Assembly (NCBI GenBank): GCA_937907585.1
Contig: CALCVH010000135.1
Location: forward strand, 1-5,776
Reading direction: 5' to 3'
Origin: an uncultured Bacillota bacterium
GTDB taxonomy: Bacteria > Bacillota_I > Bacilli_A > Izemoplasmatales > UBA1188
DNA length: 5,776 bases
The position numbers and the translations under genes are program-made. The notes under the pieces were generated by a model. That model was not told the DNA's origin. It saw only the letters and a list, made by a program, of their open reading frames with translations, and searched no databases. This document shows positions 1-4,784 of this stretch, one piece after another (the stretch's first letter is position 1; every line of letters starts with the position of its first letter).

Positions 1-146
1 GTTGTAGATTTACCGCATCCTGATGGGCCAAGTAACGCAATTAATTTGCCAGAAGGAACTGTTAAATTCATGTTGTTTACAGCTTTGAAGACCTTCTTGT
101 CCTTTCCTACAAAGTACTTGCTTAATCCAATTAATTGAATTTCCAT
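1..146 (-). CDS. ABC transporter ATP-binding protein, N-terminal fragment
   Basis: This is the first 48 codons of an ABC-type ATPase, cut by the left edge of the window. It begins MEIQLIGLSKYF and carries a perfect Walker A motif, GPSGCGKST, at residues 40-48 (nt 3-29). The beta-strand before it (KLIALL, residues 34-39) and the A22-V23-N24 region are where an ABC N-domain should have them. The start at 146 is supported by AGGAGA at 151-156, four bases upstream. The GPSGCGKST version of Walker A is common in the ATPases of CUT1 sugar importers (MalK, UgpC, MsmX) and related uptake systems. Substrate cannot be decided here, because the Q-loop, signature motif, Walker B and any C-terminal regulatory domain lie outside. 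A terminator at 188-227 separates it from the gene upstream, so it probably has its own promoter in the AT-rich 150-190 region, but I found no convincing -35 box. Confidence 0.9.
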   Translation of the reverse strand, partial: MEIQLIGLSKYFVGKDKKVFKAVNNMNLTVPSGKLIALLGPSGCGKST

Positions 147-187
147 AATTTCTCCTATTTAAAAATTTATATAATTTAATTGATTTT

Positions 188-227
188 AAAAAAATAAAAG
201 AAGTCCCCAAAAATGTGGAAACTTCTT
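188..227 (-). terminator. Rho-independent terminator after the 108-aa membrane protein gene
   Basis: Read on the minus strand, AAGAAGTTTCC pairs with GGGGACTTCTT. This gives an 11-bp stem with two G-U pairs and an 8-nt loop (plus 209-216), followed by the U-rich tract TTATTTTTTT (plus 188-197). It starts 10 bases after the TAA stop at 238-240 and ends about 40 bases before the ABC ATPase start. It should therefore close the small membrane protein unit and insulate the ATPase gene. Confidence 0.85.
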
Positions 228-237
228 ATTTGCTCCC

Positions 238-564
238 TTATAAGAATATAGTGCTAGATAAAGTATTTAAGAGATTAAAGGCATCAACTGCGCCGATAGT
301 AGATTGACGATTTTTTATAAAAATGAAATATACAGCTACACCAATAGCTAACAAAATAGCTAAAACGAGTAGTAACTTCCAAGATTTAACAATCAATCTG
401 ATTACACCTAGAACTACAACAATAACGAGCGCTAATAATATTATTAATTGTAGCCACCAAGGTAGTGATTTTAAACCATCGACAGCTAAGTCAACATATT
501 TGTTAATAAATTCTGTAATTTTCTCTGAAATTTGATCAAAAATATTAGCTAAAAAGTTAAACAT
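238..564 (-). CDS. Small two-helix membrane protein of unknown function (108 aa)
   Basis: I do not recognise a family. Residues 1-33 look like an amphipathic helix (FNFLANIFDQISEKITEFI and onward), with hydrophobic residues every three to four positions. A P35-W36-W37 break follows. Then come two strongly hydrophobic segments at about 38-58 and 63-83, separated by the short basic turn VKSWK. The last 25 residues are polar and end in a hydrophobic STIFL. There is no signal peptide cleavage pattern and no cysteine. Start 564 is well supported by GAGGAGG at 570-576. The gene is a single-gene unit: its own extended -10 promoter lies upstream (605-632), a terminator follows, and the preceding recR operon has its own terminator. 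A membrane-surface helix plus a two-helix hairpin could suit a holin-like, toxin-like or small scaffold protein, but nothing in the sequence decides this. Confidence 0.8.
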   Translation of the reverse strand: MFNFLANIFDQISEKITEFINKYVDLAVDGLKSLPWWLQLIILLALVIVVVLGVIRLIVKSWKLLLVLAILLAIGVAVYFIFIKNRQSTIGAVDAFNLLNTLSSTIFL

Positions 565-569
565 TCTGT

Positions 570-576
570 CCTCCTC
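570..576 (-). promoter_or_regulatory. Strong Shine-Dalgarno site for the 108-aa gene
   Basis: The minus-strand reading is GAGGAGG, five bases before the ATG at 564. It is the best ribosome-binding match in the window and fixes the start of this otherwise unrecognised gene. It suggests efficient translation. Confidence 0.85.
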
Positions 577-604
577 GAATGAAAATACTTTCCTTCATGA
601 AATT

Positions 605-632
605 ATTATAACATAACTTATTAAGTTATGAA
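605..632 (-). promoter_or_regulatory. Extended -10 promoter of the 108-aa membrane protein gene
   Basis: On the minus strand, a perfect TATAAT (605-610) is preceded by TGT, giving the extended -10 form TGnTATAAT. A weak -35 candidate, TTCATA (627-632, 4 of 6 against TTGACA), lies 16 bp upstream. The predicted transcript would start near 598, leaving a leader of about 34 nt with the strong Shine-Dalgarno. The extended -10 core is identical to that of mnmE over 17 bases (600-616 here, 4758-4774 there). Confidence 0.7.
612..630. repeat. Perfect 9-bp inverted repeat in the promoter spacer (operator candidate)
   Basis: CATAACTTA (612-620) and TAAGTTATG (622-630) are exact reverse complements around a single central T. 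The palindrome fills the spacer of the promoter upstream of the 108-aa gene and touches both the -10 extension and the weak -35. It lies upstream of the predicted transcription start, so it would act as DNA (a dimeric regulator site) and not as an RNA hairpin. In sequence this AT-rich, a chance palindrome remains possible. Confidence 0.5.
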
Positions 633-673
633 AAACATTATTATTCAAAAATTTTAGAAAATTTAATTCAAAC

Positions 674-704
674 AAAAAAATAAAGACAAACTGTCTTTAT
701 TTTT
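674..704 (-). terminator. Rho-independent terminator of the dnaX-ybaB-recR operon
   Basis: On the minus strand, AAAAATAAAGACA (692-704) pairs perfectly with TGTCTTTATTTTT (676-688) across a 3-nt loop. This is a 13-bp stem that runs directly into a U tract ending at 674. The recR stop codon (697-699) lies inside the 5' arm, so the hairpin overlaps the end of the gene. The A-rich flank also makes the structure nearly symmetrical, but no plus-strand gene reads into it. Confidence 0.88.
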
Positions 705-1299
705 GCATAATATTTCTGCCTTCTAAAGCTTTTGAAATTGTTGATTCGTCGCTATATTCTAAACTAGAACCAACAGGCATTCCATACGCAATTCGAGATA
801 CAACGATATTATCTTTTTTAAGAATTCCACTAATATATAGAGCTGTAGCCTCTCCTTCTACTGTAGCGCTTGTTGCGATAATAACTTCCTTACATATTTC
901 ATTTTTTGTTCTATCAAATAATGATTTTATGTTTAGTTCATCAGCCCCAATACCATTAAGTGGAGATATTGCGCCACCAAGAACATGATAAAGTCCGTGG
1001 TATCTTCCTGTTTTTTCTATTGCTTCTACATCCTTAGGTTCTTCAACAACTAATATAGTGCTTTCATCTCTGGTTTTATCCTTACAATAGTCACATATAT
1101 CATCTTCAGTTAAGAAACCACAAACAGGACATTTTTTTATTTTATTCTTACAGTTATCTAAGTTCTGAACTAACCTTTCTATCTCTTCTAAAGACATCTT
1201 GTTAACTACATAATAAGCATATCTTTCCGCAGTTTTTTTACCAACTCCAGGCAGTCTAGAAAATGAAGAAATTAAACCATCTAAACTCTTAGGATACAT
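697..1299 (-). CDS. recR: Recombination mediator protein RecR
   Basis: A full-length RecR of 200 residues, the usual family size. RecR works with RecO and RecF in the cytoplasm to load RecA on SSB-coated gapped DNA; it binds DNA as a ring-shaped oligomer. Visible parts in order: a helix-hairpin-helix with LPGVGKKTAERYA at 16-28; a zinc finger with C57, C60, C69 and C72; a Toprim domain from about 80, with LVVEEPKD at 83-90 and the YHVLGGAISPLNGIG segment at 104-118; and a conserved C-terminal ARIAYGMP-type stretch (here SRIAYGMPVG, 168-177). The ATG at 1299 overlaps the end of the preceding ybaB-like gene by 11 nt. The only Shine-Dalgarno-like site, GGAG at 1312-1315, sits 12 bases away, further than ideal, so translation is probably coupled to the upstream gene. 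It is the last gene of the operon, and its stop lies in the terminator stem. Confidence 0.97.
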   Translation of the reverse strand: MYPKSLDGLISSFSRLPGVGKKTAERYAYYVVNKMSLEEIERLVQNLDNCKNKIKKCPVCGFLTEDDICDYCKDKTRDESTILVVEEPKDVEAIEKTGRYHGLYHVLGGAISPLNGIGADELNIKSLFDRTKNEICKEVIIATSATVEGEATALYISGILKKDNIVVSRIAYGMPVGSSLEYSDESTISKALEGRNIMQK

Positions 1300-1615
1300 T
1301 ATCTATAGTCACTCCATAATCTTCTTCTGTTTCTTCTTTAATTTCTTCATGTTCTTTCACAAAATTAGCTAAAGAAGTCGCAAGTTCAGTCGAAAAGACT
1401 TCTTTAGATTTTACAAGAACACTTAAAAAATCATTTTCTAGTTCTTCTTTTGTAGTCTCTTCTAAAAAACAATTGATTTTAACACCAGTATATTCACCAA
1501 CACCAGTGAAATACAATGTTACTTTTCCATCTTCTGAAGTAACATTATTCTTTTTATTTAACATCTCATCGAAAAGACGTTCTAATTCAGGATCATTATT
1601 TTCAATTTTCTTCAT
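1289..1615 (-). CDS. Divergent YbaB/EbfC-type nucleoid-associated protein
   Basis: A 108-aa protein in the slot between dnaX and recR where many Bacteria carry ybaB/ebfC. YbaB/EbfC proteins are small dimeric DNA-binding proteins of the nucleoid. The central part fits the family: SEDGKVTLYFTGVGEYTGVK (27-46) matches the G-x-V-x-V-x-x-x-G strand region, and the helices at about 55-85 match the dimer and DNA-binding helices. Two things are unusual. The glutamine/methionine-rich N-terminal helix is replaced by a short acidic one (ENNDPELERLFDEML), and the usual glycine/methionine-rich tail is replaced by an acidic tail (about 88-100, EHEEIKEETEED). Assignment rests on this partial match plus gene order. 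It starts 4 nt after the dnaX stop with only a weak AGAGTAG ribosome site, and overlaps recR by 11 nt, so both junctions suggest coupled translation. Confidence 0.78.
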   Translation of the reverse strand: MKKIENNDPELERLFDEMLNKKNNVTSEDGKVTLYFTGVGEYTGVKINCFLEETTKEELENDFLSVLVKSKEVFSTELATSLANFVKEHEEIKEETEEDYGVTIDNVS

Positions 1616-1619
1616 ATTT

Positions 1620-4043
1620 CTACTCTAACTTAAATGTATCGCCAAAGAGTTCTTGAAGCTTCTTCATATTATCTTCTTCAGAATCACCTTCTTGTTCATC
1701 ATCCTGACTATTTGATTCATAACATTTAAGTCCAGGACAAGGAACATATTTTAAAGTGATATACTCTTTAACGTTCATTTGTCTATTTTCTTTATATTTA
1801 ATTATAAATTGGTCTGATAAATTTTTCCATAGATGATCAGGTATAGCGATAAAGTTTAAATTCTCACCACTTAATTCTTTAATTAATTCTTTAACGCCTT
1901 CATAATTTCCTTCTTTCATTACGAGGTTACAGTGACCAACCTCTCTAAATGTAAGAATGAATCTTTCACGAGATGACGCTACTATATTTCCATCTTCAAA
2001 TAGAAGCGCAAATTTATGTAAATCGGTTCCTCTAGTATCCTTTTCACAATTGAATACTTTAGAAATAACTGATTCTTTAAATAATTTATCAGAATTATTC
2101 AATACATTTTCTATAATAGTGACATCATAATCAAGTTCTGGTTCTTTATTTTGAACTTGTTCTTCTTTTTTAGCTTCCTGAGCCTTTGGTGCTTCTTCTA
2201 TCTTTACAGGTTCAACGTTTTCTTCTTTAACAACATTATCATCGCTTTCATCATCGAACGACATTACGATTTCAACGTTTTCTTCATCATCAAGAACTTC
2301 CGCTTCATTAGAAGAAGGCATAGGTTCGTTAACTGGTTCTTGTTCCATTTTTAAAGCTGGTTCAGTTTGAGATTCTTGTTCTATAACAGATTCTTCTTCC
2401 TGAACAGATTCAGTTGAAGGTTCTATTTCTTGAACAGATTCTTTTTCACCATATGTCTCATCACCAAACACTAATTCAACTGGTTCTTCTTTATCACTTT
2501 CAACAGATTCATTTAAATCTTCTTTTTGAGGTTCTGTAGTGGTTGGTTCAGCTTCTTTTACAGGTTCTTGTTTTTTAACTTCTTGAACTTCTAAAAGATC
2601 TCCAAACATCGCATATAAATCGATGTTGTCATCTTTCTTTTCTTCTTTTTTAGGTTCGATAGTGGCTGGTTCAACTACTTCTTCTTGTTTTGGTTCTTCC
2701 TTAACAGATTCAGTAGTTTCTTTAATTTCAGATACCTGTGGTTTTTCATCCACTTTCTTTTCATCAACAACCACTTTTGTAGAAGGACTAGCCTCAATTA
2801 CAGTGTTAGGGGCTATGTTAACTGGTTTAGCTTGCTCTTCAACAACTGTTCTTTCAGGTTCTTTCTTTATTCCAACATATACTCTATTTGGATCATATGG
2901 TTCTCTAGTTGATTTATTGTTATCGACATCAATTGGAGTAGATTTAGGAATAACTCCAACAGTTTGATCACACATCTTTATAATCGCAAGCTCTAAATAT
3001 AGTTTCTTATTTGAAGAGAATCTATAATCAGACATTGTTTCAGTTAATACATCGATGAATTTAAATATCTTAGCGTTTGGTAAAGAATCACAAATGTATT
3101 TGAAATCAAATCTAGAATATCCAACTTTTTTAATTTCTCTTTTAACATTGTTTATTACTAGAATATCCTTAAAGAATGTGATTAGACCTTGAGTAATCTT
3201 TTCAATATCTTTACCTTCTTTAACTAGTTCATCTAGATATGAAATAGCTTTAGATGAATCATTAACATTTATTGCGGATGCAATATTAATTAATGATTCT
3301 GTAGATAGTTCACCTGAAATCTGTAATACGTCCTCAGCGGTAATTGTATCAGTTACTGAAAAAGATGATATTTGATCTAATAAAGATAACGCATCACGCA
3401 TTCCACCTTCCGCAGCGTCTACTATTAGTGATAACGCATCATTTTCGATGTTGATATTTTCTTGATTTGCGATAAATCTTAATCTTTCTTCCATTGTATC
3501 GTTACTTATTAGATGGAAATCAAATCTTTGACATCTAGATCTTATAGTAGGAATAACTTTATCAACTTCTGTAGTACATAAAATAAAAACTACGTGTGCT
3601 GGTGGCTCTTCAAGCGTCTTTAGTAATGCATTGAAAGAACTTTGTGATAACATATGTACTTCATCGATTATGTATACCTTATATTTACAAATAGATGGTA
3701 AGAAAGACACTTTTTCAAGCGTGTCTCTCATCTGTTCAACCTTAGTTCTTGATGCAGCATCTATCTCAATAATATCTGGGTTTGATCCATCTACTATTGA
3801 TTTACAGATTTCACATTCACAACAAGGTTCTGCGCCACTTGAATTTTCGCAGTTAATCGCTTTAGCGAATATTCTCGCTATTGAAGTTTTGCCTATTCCT
3901 CTAGGTCCATTAAAAAGATACGCATGGGATATTTTTCCTGCGTTTATTGCGTTTTTTAAAGTTTTGGTTACATACTCTTGATCAACAACTTCACTAAAAG
4001 TCTGAGGTCTGTATTTTCTATATAAAGCTTTATAACTTCCCAT
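1620..4043 (-). CDS. dnaX: DNA polymerase III subunit gamma/tau with a long acidic linker
   Basis: The clamp-loader ATPase that opens and loads the sliding clamp and links polymerases at the fork. At 807 residues it is well above the roughly 550-650 common in Bacilli. The AAA+ module is intact: Walker A GPRGIGKTS (46-54), zinc cysteines C65, C74, C77 and C80, Walker B YIIDEVHML (124-132), the SRC arginine-finger motif (169-171) and sensor 2 GGMRDA (213-218). The clamp-loader collar domain runs to about 365. Residues about 366-640 are an acidic, proline-rich, repetitive linker. A tau-type C-terminal domain follows (about 641-770) with Bacilli-like marks H704-C705 and P735-x3-W739, and the protein ends in a FGD-containing tail. 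I found no canonical in-frame A-AAA-AAG slippery site near the end of the AAA+/collar region, so only tau is predicted. The ATG shares a base with the upstream stop (TAATG) and has an AAGGAAGG ribosome site. Confidence 0.97.
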   Translation of the reverse strand: MGSYKALYRKYRPQTFSEVVDQEYVTKTLKNAINAGKISHAYLFNGPRGIGKTSIARIFAKAINCENSSGAEPCCECEICKSIVDGSNPDIIEIDAASRTKVEQMRDTLEKVSFLPSICKYKVYIIDEVHMLSQSSFNALLKTLEEPPAHVVFILCTTEVDKVIPTIRSRCQRFDFHLISNDTMEERLRFIANQENINIENDALSLIVDAAEGGMRDALSLLDQISSFSVTDTITAEDVLQISGELSTESLINIASAINVNDSSKAISYLDELVKEGKDIEKITQGLITFFKDILVINNVKREIKKVGYSRFDFKYICDSLPNAKIFKFIDVLTETMSDYRFSSNKKLYLELAIIKMCDQTVGVIPKSTPIDVDNNKSTREPYDPNRVYVGIKKEPERTVVEEQAKPVNIAPNTVIEASPSTKVVVDEKKVDEKPQVSEIKETTESVKEEPKQEEVVEPATIEPKKEEKKDDNIDLYAMFGDLLEVQEVKKQEPVKEAEPTTTEPQKEDLNESVESDKEEPVELVFGDETYGEKESVQEIEPSTESVQEEESVIEQESQTEPALKMEQEPVNEPMPSSNEAEVLDDEENVEIVMSFDDESDDNVVKEENVEPVKIEEAPKAQEAKKEEQVQNKEPELDYDVTIIENVLNNSDKLFKESVISKVFNCEKDTRGTDLHKFALLFEDGNIVASSRERFILTFREVGHCNLVMKEGNYEGVKELIKELSGENLNFIAIPDHLWKNLSDQFIIKYKENRQMNVKEYITLKYVPCPGLKCYESNSQDDEQEGDSEEDNMKKLQELFGDTFKLE
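2124..2948 (-). other. Acidic, repeat-built linker region of DnaX (about residues 366-640)
   Basis: The segment between the collar domain and the tau C-terminal domain is dominated by Glu, Lys, Pro, Val, Ser and Thr with no predicted fold. It is made of degenerate short units such as ESVQE, EPxTxEPxKE, KEEP and EENVE. The nonamer GAATCTGTT (Glu-Ser-Val, minus strand) occurs five times in the same frame, at 2385-2393, 2403-2411, 2433-2441, 2502-2510 and 2703-2711. Only two short hydrophobic islands break it, each holding a FGD motif (2598-2606 and 2460-2468). The composition suggests a flexible tether that grew by small duplications. Confidence 0.8.
2211..2285 (-). repeat. 15-bp direct repeat pair inside dnaX, 60 bp apart
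   Basis: The 15-mer TTCAACGTTTTCTTC (plus strand) occurs at 2211-2225 and again at 2271-2285. The offset is exactly 60 bp, so both copies are in frame. It encodes Glu-Glu-Asn-Val-Glu twice (residues 587-591 and 607-611). It looks like the trace of a 20-codon duplication, or a site at which one could be gained or lost. Confidence 0.7.
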
Positions 4044-4711
4044 TACTTACCTTCCTTCTTCCTTTTCTTTTTTTCTTCTTTTTCCTGTTGTTCTTTTAAG
4101 TATGCTTCTCTTTCTAGTCTTAGAGCTTCTATTTTATCTTTGTCTTCTACAGCTTTCTTTTTAGTAAAAGTAATCAAATATTCGATAGCGTTTCTTTCTA
4201 CAGTTCCTTTTTCAAACTTTCTTAATACTAAAGAATAGTTAACATTTTCTAATTCGCCATCTCTATATATTAGATATAATTTCTTTAAACATTCTTGAAA
4301 TTTTGAATTGTTCCTAAAATGTCTGAAGTCTTCAACATTAAAATCATTTACCTTATTTAATGATGCGCCAATTGAATCAACAAATTGTTCATAAGCTAGT
4401 TGTTCTTGTTCAGCAGTCTTTTTGTTTTTTGGTTTAATTAGTCCTGTTAGTTTATCAACCATAAAGAATATTATTGAAAAAGCTAATGGAAATAAAAATA
4501 AACATAATAAATCTAAAAGATAATTTCCTAAAACAAAATCAAAATTCTTATACAAAAAGATATGAAATGATTTTGACCATACTCCTTTTGATGTAACATT
4601 TGAAGAAACTAAATAAGTTCCTTGAGCGTGCGCAATCACAAGCATGATTAGCACAAAGACAAATACCATCAAAAATGTACCTAAGTAATATTTAAATGTG
4701 CCTCTTTTCAT
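4043..4711 (-). CDS. Two-helix membrane protein with charged coiled-coil tail, unknown function (222 aa)
   Basis: I do not recognise a family. A short basic start (MKRGTFKYY) leads into a first hydrophobic helix at about 9-28. A polar stretch of about 30 residues follows, then a second helix at about 61-86. With K2-R3 before the first helix and K87 onward after the second, both ends should be cytoplasmic and the 30-60 loop external. Residues 95-182 form a soluble, probably helical region (with YLIYRDGELENVNYS at 146-160). The last 40 residues are a highly charged Lys/Glu helix ending KKKRKKEGK. The start at 4711 has GAGG at 4719-4722, seven bases away. It is the first gene of the operon, and its TAA shares its last base with the dnaX ATG, so expression is coupled to dnaX. 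The basic tail could contact nucleic acid or acidic partners, but that is only inference. Confidence 0.85.
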   Translation of the reverse strand: MKRGTFKYYLGTFLMVFVFVLIMLVIAHAQGTYLVSSNVTSKGVWSKSFHIFLYKNFDFVLGNYLLDLLCLFLFPLAFSIIFFMVDKLTGLIKPKNKKTAEQEQLAYEQFVDSIGASLNKVNDFNVEDFRHFRNNSKFQECLKKLYLIYRDGELENVNYSLVLRKFEKGTVERNAIEYLITFTKKKAVEDKDKIEALRLEREAYLKEQQEKEEKKKRKKEGK

Positions 4712-4737
4712 ATCTTTTCCTCAATCCTTATGTTAAT

Positions 4738-4766
4738 ATTATACACTAATTCAATTATTATGTTAT
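4738..4766 (-). promoter_or_regulatory. Promoter of the membrane protein-dnaX-ybaB-recR operon
   Basis: On the minus strand, a perfect TATAAT lies at 4738-4743. The -35 candidate ATAACA (4761-4766, 4 of 6 against TTGACA) is 17 bp upstream. The predicted start near 4731 gives a leader of about 20 nt that contains the GAGG ribosome site. The promoter physically overlaps the mnmE promoter on the other strand. Confidence 0.65.
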
Positions 4767-4769
4767 AAT
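4740..4769 (+). promoter_or_regulatory. Extended -10 promoter of mnmE
   Basis: TATAAT at 4764-4769 is preceded by TGT (4761-4763), giving a perfect extended -10. A partial -35, TATACA (4740-4745, 4 of 6), lies 18 bp upstream. The predicted start near 4776 leaves a leader of only about nine bases before the ATG at 4785, so the AGGTG ribosome site (4775-4779) would sit at the very 5' end of the message. Confidence 0.65.
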
Positions 4770-4773
4770 AATT
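4753..4773. repeat. Perfect 9-bp inverted repeat over the divergent promoter elements
   Basis: AATTATTAT (4753-4761) and ATAATAATT (4765-4773) are exact reverse complements around GTT. The repeat covers the mnmE -10 and the -35 of the opposing operon promoter. It lies outside both predicted transcripts, so if functional it is a DNA site. The all-A/T arms make chance a real alternative. Confidence 0.4.
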
Positions 4774-4784
4774 TAGGTGAAAAA

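Noticed and set aside
150..195. Promoter for the ABC ATPase (TATAAA at 166-171, minus strand)
   Set aside because: No acceptable -35 at 16-18 bp, and the sequence is so AT-rich that such a -10 is expected by chance.
10..210. Minus-strand 66-codon open frame overlapping the ABC ATPase start
   Set aside because: It is out of frame with the clear Walker A protein starting at 146, and its start falls in the terminator stem-loop.
631..673. Possible small RNA or gene between the recR terminator and the 605-632 promoter
   Set aside because: Only an A/T-rich stretch with a trivial AAAATTTT palindrome; no open frame, stem with G/C pairs or separate promoter.
2151..2967. Plus-strand open frames opposite the dnaX linker (for example 2151-2354, 2623-2967 and 2685-2912)
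   Set aside because: They are Phe/Ser/Thr-rich antisense shadows of a Glu/Lys-rich coding region, without ribosome sites or family resemblance.
3945..3965. A-AAA-AAC slippery heptamer in frame at dnaX codons 29-31 (minus strand), as a possible -1 frameshift site for making gamma
   Set aside because: It lies at the very start of the AAA+ domain, so a shift there would destroy the protein and could not give a gamma-length product. Other A6 runs in dnaX are phased T-AAA-AAA and are not canonical slippery sites.
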